DNA of 62,854 bases, taken from the NCBI GenBank assembly GCA_017560985.1, contig JAFZDX010000107.1, positions 1-62,854 on the forward strand, read 5' to 3'. The translations under genes were made by a program, and so were the position numbers. The stretch is from Oscillospiraceae bacterium (GTDB taxonomy: Bacteria > Bacillota > Clostridia > Oscillospirales > Ruminococcaceae). The notes beneath the pieces are model-generated. The model was not told the DNA's origin. It saw only the letters and a program-made list of their open reading frames with translations, and searched no databases. Within the stretch, counting starts at the first letter, position 1. Each line of letters begins with the position of its first letter. Shown here one piece after another: positions 26,741 to 37,950 of the stretch.

Positions 26741-26742
26741 TA

Positions 26743-26771
26743 TTGTAAAAAGTTCATATTTTTGCTATAAT
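26743..26771 (+). promoter_or_regulatory. SigA-type promoter for ligA-gatCAB
   Basis: TTGTAA (26743-26748) and TATAAT (26766-26771) are separated by 17 nt and lie 30 nt before ligA. Confidence 0.65.
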
Positions 26772-26800
26772 AAATTGTTGAAATTATTGAGGTAAGATAA

Positions 26801-28780
<1,980 letters not shown>

Positions 28781-28791
28781 GGGAGAATAAA

Positions 28792-29061
28792 ATGGAAATC
28801 GATATTATGCGTCTTGCAAAACTTGCAAAACTTTCCATTCCGGAAGATAAAGTAGAAGAATTCCGGAAGAAAATGGAAGATATTATTCAGATGGTTGAAA
28901 ATCTGCCAGACCTTGATACACAGGGCTCTCTGGTTGACCCAACAAATACAATGGAACTGCGTAAAGATGAAGTTCAGCCATCATTCCCAAGAAATGAAAT
29001 GCTGCAGAATGCACCATACACAGCTGCAGGCTGCATCCTCATTCCAAAAGTAGTTGACTAA
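28792..29061 (+). CDS. gatC: Asp-tRNA(Asn)/Glu-tRNA(Gln) amidotransferase subunit C
   Basis: GatC is a small helper that holds GatA and GatB together. The 89-aa protein has the family pattern: MRLAKLAKLSIPEDK, then LPDLDTQG, RKDEVQPSF and a C-terminal YTAAGCILIPKVVD. AGGGAG precedes the ATG. It starts 11 nt after ligA and gatA follows after 18 nt. Confidence 0.94.
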   Translation: MEIDIMRLAKLAKLSIPEDKVEEFRKKMEDIIQMVENLPDLDTQGSLVDPTNTMELRKDEVQPSFPRNEMLQNAPYTAAGCILIPKVVD

Positions 29062-29079
29062 TCAAGAAGGAGAATAAAA

Positions 29080-30528
29080 ATGGATAAATTATATAGCTTG
29101 ACAGCTGCCCAGATGAAAGACCTTCTTGACAGAAAAGAAGTTACATCTGTAGAAATTACAAAGTCTGTAATTGACAGAATTGAAAAAACAGACGGTGAAA
29201 TCCAGGCATATACATCATACAACTTTGAACAGGCTCTTCAGCAGGCTGCAGCTGCAGACGAAAAAAGAGCAAAAGGTGAAACAGTAGGCGAACTGGCAGG
29301 TATACCTGTTGCAGTTAAAGACAATATGTGCACTAAAAACCTGCGTACAACAGCTGGTTCAAAAATGCTGGGTAACTTTGTACCGCCATATAATGCAACA
29401 GTAGTTGAAAAACTGCTTGCAGATGGTGCAGTTATTATTGGTAAAACAACAATGGACGAATTCGCAATGGGTTCTTCCGGTGAAAACTCTGCATTCCAGG
29501 TTGCTAGAAACCCTTGGGATACAACAAGAGTACCAGGTGGTTCTTCGTCCGGTTCCGCAGCTACAGTTGCTGCAAGCCAGGTTCCACTTGCACTGGGGTC
29601 CGACACAGGTGGTTCTATCCGTCAGCCAGCCTGTCTTACAGGTATTGTTGGTATGAAGCCAACATATGGTGCTGTTTCCCGTTACGGTCTTATTGCTTAC
29701 GGTTCTTCACTTGACCAGATTGGTCCAATGGCAAGAACTGTTGATGATACAGCTATGCTGTTCAAAGCAATCTGCGGCAAAGATAAAATGGACGCAACAA
29801 GCAAAGATTACACATACACACCATATGGCGACAGTGTAAAAGGTATGAAACTTGGTCTGCCAAAAGAATATTTTGGTGAAGGTATCTCTGCAGAAGTAAA
29901 AGAAAGAATTTACCAGGCTGTAGAAGTTCTTAAAGCACAGGGTGCTGAAATTGTTGAAGTATCCCTGCCATCAACAGACTATGCTCTGTCTGCATACTAT
30001 ATTATCGCATGTGCAGAAGCTTCTTCCAACCTGGGCCGCTATGATGGTGTAAAATACGGTTTCACAGGTTCTGACAGAAGCAGCCTTGAAAATCTTTATA
30101 TTTCTTCCAGAAGCGAAGGCTTTGGTGAAGAAGTACAGAGAAGAATTCTTCTTGGCACATATGTACTTTCCAGCGGTTTCTATGATGCATATTACAAAAA
30201 AGCCAAAGTCCTTCAGAAAGTTATCGCTAAAGAATTTGACGATGCACTGAAACTCTGTGATGCTATCATTACACCGCTTAACCCTACAACAGCTTTCAAA
30301 ATCGGTGAAAAGAGCAACGACCCTGTTGCAATGTGGGCAGGCGATATCTGTACAGTTACACTTAACATTGCAGGTCTGCCAGGTATCAACGTACCTTGTG
30401 GTTTTGACAGCAACAATATGCCTGTTGGTTTCCAGGTTCTTGGTCGCAAATTCTCTGAATCAACATTATTGACAATCGCAAAATGCTACGAAAATACAGT
30501 TGGCGGCTTTGCAGTAAAGGAGTTTTAA
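29080..30528 (+). CDS. gatA: Asp-tRNA(Asn)/Glu-tRNA(Gln) amidotransferase subunit A
   Basis: GatA releases ammonia from glutamine for transamidation of misacylated tRNA. The 482-aa amidase-signature protein has the catalytic triad Lys80 (AVKDN), cis-Ser155 (GGSSSGSA) and Ser179 (GSDTGGSIR). Length is normal. AAGGAG precedes the ATG. Codon use is strongly biased (ACA, CCA, CTG), as expected for a highly expressed gene. Confidence 0.97.
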   Translation: MDKLYSLTAAQMKDLLDRKEVTSVEITKSVIDRIEKTDGEIQAYTSYNFEQALQQAAAADEKRAKGETVGELAGIPVAVKDNMCTKNLRTTAGSKMLGNFVPPYNATVVEKLLADGAVIIGKTTMDEFAMGSSGENSAFQVARNPWDTTRVPGGSSSGSAATVAASQVPLALGSDTGGSIRQPACLTGIVGMKPTYGAVSRYGLIAYGSSLDQIGPMARTVDDTAMLFKAICGKDKMDATSKDYTYTPYGDSVKGMKLGLPKEYFGEGISAEVKERIYQAVEVLKAQGAEIVEVSLPSTDYALSAYYIIACAEASSNLGRYDGVKYGFTGSDRSSLENLYISSRSEGFGEEVQRRILLGTYVLSSGFYDAYYKKAKVLQKVIAKEFDDALKLCDAIITPLNPTTAFKIGEKSNDPVAMWAGDICTVTLNIAGLPGINVPCGFDSNNMPVGFQVLGRKFSESTLLTIAKCYENTVGGFAVKEF

Positions 30529-30531
30529 GTT

Positions 30532-31974
30532 ATGAATAGCAATTATGAAATTGTTGTGGGTCTTGAAGTTCACGCTGAGCTTTCCACTGAAACAAAAATC
30601 TTCTGTGGCTGTAAAAATGAATTCGGTGCAGAAGTAAATACTAATGTTTGCCCTGTATGTATGGGTCTGCCTGGCACACTGCCTGTTCTCAATGAACAGG
30701 TTGTTGAATACGCAATCAAAATGGGCCATGCAATGAACTGTACTATCAATGGTACAACAAAACATGACAGAAAAAACTATTTCTATCCTGACCTTCCAAA
30801 ATCTTATCAGATTTCCCAGTTCGACATTCCACTTTGTGAAAACGGCTACCTGGATGTTCTGGTAGGTGATGAAGTAAAAAGAATCGGCGTTACAAGAATT
30901 CATATCGAAGAAGACGCCGGTAAACTGATTCACGATGATTCACTGGGCGGCTCACTGGCTGACTACAACCGCTGTGGTGTACCTCTTATTGAAATAGTTT
31001 CTGAACCAGATATCCGTTCCGCTGATGAAGCAAAAGCATATCTTGATACAATTCATACAACTCTGTTGTACCTGGGTATTTCTGATGCCAAAATGCAGGA
31101 AGGTTCCGTTCGTTGTGACGTAAACGTTTCTGTAAGACCAGCAGGTTCTACAGAATTCGGCACACGTGTAGAAATGAAAAATGTAAACAGCTTCTCAGCA
31201 GCACATCGTGCAATCAACTACGAAGCTGCAAGACAGATAAAAGTGCTTGAAGAAGGCGGCGAAATCGTTCAGGAAACAAGAAGATGGGACGATGTAAAAG
31301 GTGTTAACGTTCTTCTGCGTTCCAAAGAAGATGCACAGGACTACCGTTATTTCCCAGACCCAGACCTTCTGACATTTGTTGTGTCTGATGAAAAAATCGC
31401 AGAAATCAAAGCATCTATCCCAGAACTGCCAGTTGCAAAAACAATGAGATATATGTCTGAATACAAACTGTCCAGAGCAGACAGTGAACTGCTGGCTCTG
31501 AACAAAAATACTGCTGCATTCTTTGAAGCTGTTATTGCAACAGGTAAATGCGAACCAAAATCTGTTTCAAACTGGATTCTTGGTGATATTTATAAAGTTC
31601 TTAACGAAAGAAAATGTGAAATCACAGATCTGGCTCTTACACCAGCAAACCTTGCAGAAATGATCAGCCTTATCGAAAAGAAAACTATCTCCAATGCTGC
31701 AGGTAAAACTGTACTGGAAGTTATTCTTGATGAAAATAAAGACCCTAATGAAATCGTTAAAGAAAAAGGTCTTGCACAGGTTTCTGACACAGGTGCACTT
31801 AATGCTATTGTAGAAAAAGTTCTGGCAAACAACGAAAAAGCTGTTACAGACTTTAAAAATGGTAAAACAAATGTTGTTGGCTTCCTTGTAGGTCAGTGTA
31901 TGAAAGAAAGTAAAGGCAAAGGCAACCCAGCTATGTTGAAAGATATGGTTGTTGCTGCAATCGAAAAAATGTAA
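30532..31974 (+). CDS. gatB: Asp-tRNA(Asn)/Glu-tRNA(Gln) amidotransferase subunit B
   Basis: GatB binds the misacylated tRNA and activates it with ATP. The 480-aa protein shows VGLEVHAEL, a zinc-type Cys set CGCKNEFG...CPVCMGLPG, FYPDLPKSYQISQ, EEDAGKL, CGVPLIEIVSEPD and a C-terminal tRNA-binding YqeY-like helical domain. AAGGAG precedes the ATG. It is the last gene of the ligA-gatCAB unit and is followed by a long hairpin. Confidence 0.97.
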   Translation: MNSNYEIVVGLEVHAELSTETKIFCGCKNEFGAEVNTNVCPVCMGLPGTLPVLNEQVVEYAIKMGHAMNCTINGTTKHDRKNYFYPDLPKSYQISQFDIPLCENGYLDVLVGDEVKRIGVTRIHIEEDAGKLIHDDSLGGSLADYNRCGVPLIEIVSEPDIRSADEAKAYLDTIHTTLLYLGISDAKMQEGSVRCDVNVSVRPAGSTEFGTRVEMKNVNSFSAAHRAINYEAARQIKVLEEGGEIVQETRRWDDVKGVNVLLRSKEDAQDYRYFPDPDLLTFVVSDEKIAEIKASIPELPVAKTMRYMSEYKLSRADSELLALNKNTAAFFEAVIATGKCEPKSVSNWILGDIYKVLNERKCEITDLALTPANLAEMISLIEKKTISNAAGKTVLEVILDENKDPNEIVKEKGLAQVSDTGALNAIVEKVLANNEKAVTDFKNGKTNVVGFLVGQCMKESKGKGNPAMLKDMVVAAIEKM

Positions 31975-31983
31975 ATTTATATT

Positions 31984-32020
31984 CTTAAAATCATAGGGAT
32001 TTTTTCTCTATGATTTTAAG
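31984..32020 (+). terminator. Long hairpin between gatB and ade (terminator or processing site)
   Basis: The arms CTTAAAATCATAGGGA and TCTCTATGATTTTAAG form a 16-bp stem (one G-T wobble) around a TTTTT loop. Unlike the other terminators here it is followed by only three T residues. It may be a weak terminator or a stabilising/processing hairpin. No separate promoter for ade is visible in the 34 nt after it. Confidence 0.6.
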
Positions 32021-32054
32021 TTTACCTGTAACAATTTTTATAGGAGAATTGTGT

Positions 32055-33821
32055 ATGAAATACTTCCCAAAAGATAAAAAAGGTCTTATGATGGTTGCTA
32101 TGGGCAGACAGTCTGCGGATCTGGCTATTGTAAATGCAAATCTTGTAAATACATTCACAGGCGAAATTTATAAAGCAAATGTGTTTGTGTATGATGGCTT
32201 TATTGCTCATGTTGAAACAGAAGACTTTGAAAATGTAAACGCAAAAGAAATTATTGATGCAAAAGGTATGTACCTTACACCAGGTCTGATTGATGCACAT
32301 GTACATATTGAAAGTTCAATGATGATTCCAAGAAATTTTGCAAAAGCTGTAATTCCACACGGTACTACTATGGTTATTACAGACCCACATGAAATTGCAA
32401 ATGTTTATGGCATTCGTGCTGTTGAATATATGAATGAACAGACAAAAGGTCTGCCAATGAAGATGTATATTGATATCCCTTCCTGTGTACCTGCTGTACC
32501 TGGAATGGAAAATGCCGGTGCAACATTTATGGCAGATGATATCAGAAAGATGCTGAATCTTTCCAATGTAATTGGTCTGGCTGAAGTAATGGACTTCATC
32601 GGTGTATACAATGCAGATGACAGAATGATGGATATTCTCAAAGTATTTGAAGAAGACGGCAGATATATCCAGGGACACGCACCAGGTCTTAAAGGCAGAC
32701 AGCTGTCCTCTTATAGAATCGGTGGTCCTACAACATGTCACGAAACAAGAAATGACTGGGAAGTAAAACCAAAGATGAGAAGCGGTATGTATGTAGATGC
32801 ACGTTCTTCTTCTATTGCTAAAAATGTTTCTGAAATTGTTAAAGGTATGGAAGGCATCAAGTTCTATGACAGACTTACATTCTGTACAGACGACAGGGAA
32901 GTTGACGAAATAATTGCAAACGGTCACATGAACGATGTTCTGCGTGATGCACTTAAATGTGGATTTGATGCTGTTACAGCTATTAAATCCTGCACACTTA
33001 ATGCTGCACAGGCTGTGCATCTGGAAAATTATGGCGCTATTGCTCCAGGTTATGTGGCAGATATGCTTCTTATCCCATCGCTTGAAGAACTGAAACCAGC
33101 ATATGTATTTACTGATGGCAATCTTGTTGCTAAAGATGGTATTCTTCTGGCGGATATTCCTACTTTAAAATTCGATATTGAGGATGAAAACAGTGTAAAT
33201 GCACCTGACTTTACAGTTGAAGATTTTAAACTTAAATACGAAAAAGCTGATAAAGTTAAAGTAAATATGATGGAATACATTGATTTCAATGGTTCTACAT
33301 CAGTTTGCACACAGATTGAACTGCCTGTTGTAGATGGTGTTGTGGATATTTCTGGTGATGACAGACTTCACTATGCTATTATTGTAAACAGATACGGCAA
33401 AGGTACATTTACCAAGGGTGTAGTTAAGAATTTTGGTAAAATCGACGCAGCCTGGGGTACAACAGTTTCTCACGACAGCCATAATATTTCTATTGTTTAT
33501 AAAAAGCCGGAAGATGCTTTTGCTGTATACGAATGTCTGAAAAAGACAGGCGGCGGCCAGGCTCTTGCTGAAAATGGACAGGTAGTGGCAAATGTTGTTC
33601 TCAATGTTGGAGGTCTTATGAGTAATAAGCCAAACAAAGAACTTGCCAGCGAAGTGCAGAATATGAAAGTTGCATTGAAAAATGCCGGTCTTGACCTGCC
33701 AAACCCAATGCTGAGAATTGTTACATTGGCTCTGCCTGTTATCCCAAAAGTTAAATTCTCTGATATTGGTCTTGTAGATGTAAACAAACAGGAATTGATA
33801 CCTATTTTTGTGGAAGAATAA
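32055..33821 (+). CDS. ade: Adenine deaminase
   Basis: Ade deaminates adenine to hypoxanthine for purine salvage. The 588-aa amidohydrolase has the metal motif DAHVHIESSMM, TTMVITDPHEIANV, IQGHAPGLKG, FCTDDRE and the C-terminal Ade-specific domain (SHDSHNISIV, LALPVIPKVKFSDIGLVDV). I chose the ATG at 32055, which has AGGAGA upstream. An upstream in-frame ATG at 32010 lies inside the hairpin. A methyltransferase gene follows after 3 nt. Confidence 0.95.
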   Translation: MKYFPKDKKGLMMVAMGRQSADLAIVNANLVNTFTGEIYKANVFVYDGFIAHVETEDFENVNAKEIIDAKGMYLTPGLIDAHVHIESSMMIPRNFAKAVIPHGTTMVITDPHEIANVYGIRAVEYMNEQTKGLPMKMYIDIPSCVPAVPGMENAGATFMADDIRKMLNLSNVIGLAEVMDFIGVYNADDRMMDILKVFEEDGRYIQGHAPGLKGRQLSSYRIGGPTTCHETRNDWEVKPKMRSGMYVDARSSSIAKNVSEIVKGMEGIKFYDRLTFCTDDREVDEIIANGHMNDVLRDALKCGFDAVTAIKSCTLNAAQAVHLENYGAIAPGYVADMLLIPSLEELKPAYVFTDGNLVAKDGILLADIPTLKFDIEDENSVNAPDFTVEDFKLKYEKADKVKVNMMEYIDFNGSTSVCTQIELPVVDGVVDISGDDRLHYAIIVNRYGKGTFTKGVVKNFGKIDAAWGTTVSHDSHNISIVYKKPEDAFAVYECLKKTGGGQALAENGQVVANVVLNVGGLMSNKPNKELASEVQNMKVALKNAGLDLPNPMLRIVTLALPVIPKVKFSDIGLVDVNKQELIPIFVEE

Positions 33822-33824
33822 TAT

Positions 33825-34976
33825 ATGATACAGGAAAAATTAAATAAATATTTTAGCCAGGATATTGCTCTTGCAGTAATAAGCGGACTTAAAAAAGGTG
33901 CAGACTGTGAATTTTCAAAGGTTACAGTAAGACCATTTACATCCGGTGAAGAAATCAAATATCAGTTTGAATATACTGTAAAAGCTCAGGTTAAACATAA
34001 AAATGTGGATGCTTATAAGCTTGTTGATGAAGTAGCTTTTCTCCTGGAAAACTATTTTACACAGTGTATGGTTTATGGCAGGGAAAATGATTTCCACATT
34101 AATTGCTTTAACAATAAAATAAAAGCGAAAACAATGCCGCCAAGCAAAAAAGTGTCTGTCAAAGCACATAATAAAAAGAAAGAATATATACTTAATGAAG
34201 GTGAAGATATAGACTTTTTGATTTATCTTGGTGTTATGACAAAAGATGGAAAGGTTGTAAAAGCAAAATACAATAAATTCCGTCAGATTAACAAATATCT
34301 GGAACTTCTGAAAACATCTCTTGATATTCTGCCAACAGACAGGCCGTTAAAAATAGTGGATTTTGGTTGTGGCAAAGCATATCTTACATTTGCACTGTAC
34401 TATTATGTTGTAAAAATTCTTGGCAGACAGGCAGATATTACAGGTCTTGACCTTAAAGAAGATGTAATCGACTATTGTAATAAAGTTGCCAAGGATCTGG
34501 GATACACATCACTTGAATTCCAGAAAGGTGACATCAAGGATTATGACCGTACACAGGACGTAGATATGGTTATAATGCTTCACGCCTGCGACAATGCAAC
34601 TGATGAAGGTATTGTTCAGTCACTGCGATTCAATGCAAAAATTATCATCGCAGTTCCTTGCTGTCAGCATGAATTTTTCAAACAAATTGGTAATGAAAAT
34701 CTGCAGCCAATGTTACAGTTTGGAATTCTGAAAGAAAGATTTTCTGCCCTTGCTACTGACAGTCTTCGTGCCCAGATGTTAAAAGCATTGGGCTTTGATG
34801 TGTCTGTAATGGAGTTTATTGATACCGAACACACACCAAAAAATATCGCAATCAGAGCAATCAGAACTTCCGGTTTCAATCGGAAAGAATATGCTAATTA
34901 TGAAGCTTTCCGCGATTATTTCAATCTTAAACCTTATATTGAAAGAAGATTGAAAGAAGAAAATATCCTTAAATAA
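33825..34976 (+). CDS. Class I SAM-dependent methyltransferase, METTL25/TRM13-like (Methyltransf_32 type)
   Basis: This 383-aa protein has an N-terminal domain of about 170 residues without a clear match, then a Rossmann methyltransferase domain. The SAM motif DFGCGKAYLTFA is at 179-190, GLDLKEDVI follows, then HACDNATDE and VPCCQHE. The Cys-Cys-Gln-His element and the DFGCGKA form recall the TRM13/METTL25 group, some of whose members act on RNA or ribosomal protein. The exact substrate is unknown. It is tightly linked to ade (3-nt gap) and ends at a strong terminator. Confidence 0.8.
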   Translation: MIQEKLNKYFSQDIALAVISGLKKGADCEFSKVTVRPFTSGEEIKYQFEYTVKAQVKHKNVDAYKLVDEVAFLLENYFTQCMVYGRENDFHINCFNNKIKAKTMPPSKKVSVKAHNKKKEYILNEGEDIDFLIYLGVMTKDGKVVKAKYNKFRQINKYLELLKTSLDILPTDRPLKIVDFGCGKAYLTFALYYYVVKILGRQADITGLDLKEDVIDYCNKVAKDLGYTSLEFQKGDIKDYDRTQDVDMVIMLHACDNATDEGIVQSLRFNAKIIIAVPCCQHEFFKQIGNENLQPMLQFGILKERFSALATDSLRAQMLKALGFDVSVMEFIDTEHTPKNIAIRAIRTSGFNRKEYANYEAFRDYFNLKPYIERRLKEENILK

Positions 34977-34981
34977 GATTT

Positions 34982-35013
34982 AATCCCTATGTTTAAACAT
35001 GGGGATTTTTTTT
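34982..35013 (+). terminator. Rho-independent terminator after the METTL25-like gene
   Basis: The 10-bp stem AATCCCTATG / CATGGGGATT (one G-T wobble) around a palindromic TTTAAA centre is followed by six further T residues. Confidence 0.9.
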
Positions 35014-35059
35014 GTTCTTATTTTGTGGACAGGCACATATTAATTATCAAGGTGAAATT

Positions 35060-35887
35060 ATGGATAAAAATATTGAAAGAATTTTAAATTTATTACCACA
35101 GCCGGTCAAGAATTTTTATATAGAAAACATACATAGAAATATTACTGAAATAAGAGTCAGATCAGGTTTTGATATAAAAGTTACAGCGGACGGAAAACAT
35201 ATAGCAATCCAAAACACTGTAACTGATAAAAAGTTTTTGGAAAATCTGTACTATTCTTTCTGCAATAATACAGTTTCTGCATATGAAGACCAGACAGCTA
35301 ATGGTTTCATAACATTGCCAGGCGGTAATCGTATTGGTCTTGCAGGTAAGTTTACAACTGATTTACAAGGGAAAACCGTTTTAAGCGAAATTATATCTAT
35401 GAATATTCGCCTGTCGGGTTTTCATATGGTAGAAGTCAACAGGAATATTCTGGATTTTCATAAAGGTCTGTTGATAGCAGGTAAGCCACATACAGGTAAA
35501 ACTAATTTTGTTAAAAATATTTGTGTTGCATTGTGTGACTACATTGTTGTTGTTTGCGATGAAAGAAACGAATTATACTCACGATTTTTAAACTGTGATT
35601 TTATTATTAACCAGCCGAAACATATTGGAGTAATGCAGGCTCTGAGAACTATGAATCCTGATTATATAGTATGTGATGAAATTGGCAGCGATAAAGAAAC
35701 AACAGCACTTCTGAATCGGCTTAACAGCGGTACAAAATTTATATGTACAGTACACGCTGATGATATCAATGCACTGAAAAATAAACCAAATATAAATGTA
35801 TTATTAAATTATCAGGTGTTCGATAAGATAGTTTTCCTTGACAATTATGGCAATGATTTTTTTATAAAGGATGTTTATGATTTGTAA
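35060..35887 (+). CDS. spoIIIAA: Stage III sporulation protein AA (ATPase)
   Basis: SpoIIIAA is the secretion-type ATPase of the SpoIIIA-SpoIIQ feeding-tube complex between mother cell and forespore. The 275-aa protein has the P-loop GKPHTGKT (141-148), the Walker B region DYIVCDEIGSD and a late CTVHADD. I chose the ATG at 35060 with AAGGTG upstream; an ATG at 35012 would add 16 residues with no ribosome-binding site. It is the first gene of a complete eight-gene operon. Confidence 0.93.
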   Translation: MDKNIERILNLLPQPVKNFYIENIHRNITEIRVRSGFDIKVTADGKHIAIQNTVTDKKFLENLYYSFCNNTVSAYEDQTANGFITLPGGNRIGLAGKFTTDLQGKTVLSEIISMNIRLSGFHMVEVNRNILDFHKGLLIAGKPHTGKTNFVKNICVALCDYIVVVCDERNELYSRFLNCDFIINQPKHIGVMQALRTMNPDYIVCDEIGSDKETTALLNRLNSGTKFICTVHADDINALKNKPNINVLLNYQVFDKIVFLDNYGNDFFIKDVYDL

Positions 35888-36308
35888 AGTATTGGGTTCT
35901 GTATTGATAGTTTTATCAATGATTTATCTTGTGTGTTTTAAATTACTGGCGAGCTATATTACATTTATGTATCTTGATGATATTTTATGGATACTAAATA
36001 AAATGAAAACAGCTTGTATTGCTGGGAGAACATATAATTCGGTCTTTGAAGAATGTAATTGTTTGAAATATTATAGTTCGCCCTGGTGCTGTTTTCTGGT
36101 CGATGACAAACGGTATAAATTGGCTGATGACATACTGAAAGATACCGGGAAAAGGAACAAAAAAGAAGAACAGGAATACCTGGCATTAGCTGTCACACAG
36201 ATAGAATATGAAAAAAATGTATTTAAAAATTTCTATATTGACAATAAGAAAACATTTATACTTACTGGAGTTTCCTTGGGACTGATAACTGTAATTGTTT
36301 TTATATAG
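35877..36308 (+). CDS. spoIIIAB: Stage III sporulation protein AB
   Basis: SpoIIIAB is a GspF-like membrane protein of the SpoIIIA complex. This 143-aa form has N-terminal (about 4-26) and C-terminal (last 20 residues) membrane helices flanking a helical domain. It is somewhat shorter than the usual 170 aa and is identified mainly by position and topology. I chose the ATG at 35877, with AAAGGATG upstream. It overlaps spoIIIAA by 11 nt. Confidence 0.82.
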   Translation: MICKVLGSVLIVLSMIYLVCFKLLASYITFMYLDDILWILNKMKTACIAGRTYNSVFEECNCLKYYSSPWCCFLVDDKRYKLADDILKDTGKRNKKEEQEYLALAVTQIEYEKNVFKNFYIDNKKTFILTGVSLGLITVIVFI

Positions 36309-36317
36309 GAGTAAAAA

Positions 36318-36512
36318 ATGAATGTTGATTTGATTTTTAAAATAGCAGCAATCGGTATTATTATTTCGGTTTTGAACCAGGTACTGGTCAGGTCTGGCAG
36401 GGAAGACCAGGCTATGCTTACTACGTTAACAGGTCTTATAGTGGTACTGTCTATGGTGCTTAATCAGGTAAAGGAATTGTTTGTTACAATAAAATATCTA
36501 TTCGAGCTTTAA
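36318..36512 (+). CDS. spoIIIAC: Stage III sporulation protein AC
   Basis: This 64-aa protein has two membrane helices. It has the conserved shape of SpoIIIAC, including DLIFKIAAIGII, NQVLVRSGREDQA and GLIVVLSMVL. It forms part of the membrane ring of the SpoIIIA channel. AGGAG precedes the ATG. Confidence 0.93.
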   Translation: MNVDLIFKIAAIGIIISVLNQVLVRSGREDQAMLTTLTGLIVVLSMVLNQVKELFVTIKYLFEL

Positions 36513-36513
36513 T

Positions 36514-36894
36514 ATGGATTTTATAAAAATTGCACTTATTATATTTGTTTGTATTATACTTATAGCCTGTCTTCCAATTTATGATAAACCCATTTCGGCT
36601 TTGGTTACCATAGCTGCCAGCACAGCTATTATACTTGTAATACTAAATACCATTATTCCTGTTATAGACAGGATTAAAATTATTTTTACCGAAAATATAG
36701 ATAATGACTTAAGCGTTATATTCAAATCTATGGGAATCAGCATTATCACACGGCTTATTGCAGACCTTGCAATGGATAATGGTAACAGAACATTGGCTAA
36801 TCAGATGATTTTAGCGGGAAAAATCGCCATTATAACTCTGGCATTGCCGCTTTTTTCTCAAGTGCTGGAAATTATAGGAAAGTTAATTGTATGA
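36514..36894 (+). CDS. spoIIIAD: Stage III sporulation protein AD
   Basis: This 126-aa polytopic protein has about four membrane helices and matches SpoIIIAD by size and order, with the family-like ISIITRLIADLAMDNG and LPLFSQVLEII. It starts 1 nt after spoIIIAC. No good ribosome-binding site is seen, so it is probably translated by coupling. Confidence 0.9.
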   Translation: MDFIKIALIIFVCIILIACLPIYDKPISALVTIAASTAIILVILNTIIPVIDRIKIIFTENIDNDLSVIFKSMGISIITRLIADLAMDNGNRTLANQMILAGKIAIITLALPLFSQVLEIIGKLIV

Positions 36895-37949
36895 AAAAGT
36901 TATTTACGGTACTTATAGTTTTTCTTATGTTTGTGTTTCCTTTGCGCGCAAATGCAGCAGAAGAATTTTCAGATAAGATAAATGAACTTACACAGCAGTA
37001 TACGGAAAAAACAGATATTTCAGATATATCAATTTCACAGATTTTAGAATATTTGAAAGATAAGATAACCGACAATATCTCTGCACCATTGAAACTGGGA
37101 GTTAAAATTCTTGCAATTATATTTCTTTACAGTATTGTCCAGATTTTGTATGAAAACAAATATACGATAAATACAGTATATCAGAGCCGGTGCACTGTAA
37201 TAGTTTTTCTGAATCTGTTGACACCTTTAAATTCTGTAATAGAAATAATAAGCGAAAATTTGTATTCGATAAAAAATTTTATGATCAGTTTTCTGCCAGT
37301 ATATTCTGGCATATGCCTGGCCAGTGGGGAAGTGTTTTCGTCTCAGATTTATACAGGATTTTTTCTATCATCAATGGTTTTTATTTCAAATTTGTGCATT
37401 GATATAATAATTCCATCTCTTAAACTTTACTTTGCACTGATAATATCGAATGCGTTGTCTTCAAATATAAGATTAGGGTCCATAAATGAATTTTATGTAA
37501 AAACAGTGAAAAACATTATGAAAATATCTGTATCAGTTATTTGTTTTGTTCTAACTGTGCAGACAACTATAACAGGAGGAAAGGATACAATAGCTGTCAA
37601 AACAGGAAAAATACTGGCAGGCAGTGCGATACCTGTTATTGGAACAGCCCTACAGGACGCAGTAAGCAGCGTATATTCCAGTATGGAGGCTATTAAAGGC
37701 TTTGCAGGGGCAGCAGGTCTTATGACAATCGCAGCCATATTTGTTCCATCTCTTTTGCTTCTGGCTATTTACTATCTGACATTAAATGTGCTGTACATAC
37801 GGGCGGATATATTCGATGCGCATACAATAAAACTATGCATCAAGGGCTATTCAGATGTTATTCAGCTCATAGTTTCAATAGTGGTGCTTTATATGGTGAT
37901 GCTTATATTTTCCATAACCATAATTCTGGCAGTAACCAATGGAGTGTAA
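36891..37949 (+). CDS. spoIIIAE: Stage III sporulation protein AE
   Basis: SpoIIIAE is the polytopic transport-like core of the SpoIIIA complex. The 352-aa protein has an N-terminal signal sequence ending in an Ala-rich stretch, then several membrane helices with family pieces such as LTPLNSVIEII, GSAIPVIGTALQDAVSSV and EAIKGFAGAAG. It overlaps spoIIIAD by 4 nt (ATGA). Confidence 0.92.
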   Translation: MKKLFTVLIVFLMFVFPLRANAAEEFSDKINELTQQYTEKTDISDISISQILEYLKDKITDNISAPLKLGVKILAIIFLYSIVQILYENKYTINTVYQSRCTVIVFLNLLTPLNSVIEIISENLYSIKNFMISFLPVYSGICLASGEVFSSQIYTGFFLSSMVFISNLCIDIIIPSLKLYFALIISNALSSNIRLGSINEFYVKTVKNIMKISVSVICFVLTVQTTITGGKDTIAVKTGKILAGSAIPVIGTALQDAVSSVYSSMEAIKGFAGAAGLMTIAAIFVPSLLLLAIYYLTLNVLYIRADIFDAHTIKLCIKGYSDVIQLIVSIVVLYMVMLIFSITIILAVTNGV

Positions 37950-37950
37950 A

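Noticed and set aside
35016..35043. Possible SigE promoter for spoIIIA (TCTTATT with CATATTAA, 13-nt spacing)
   Set aside because: The match is moderate and the predicted start point would fall on the ribosome-binding site of spoIIIAA, so I do not annotate it.
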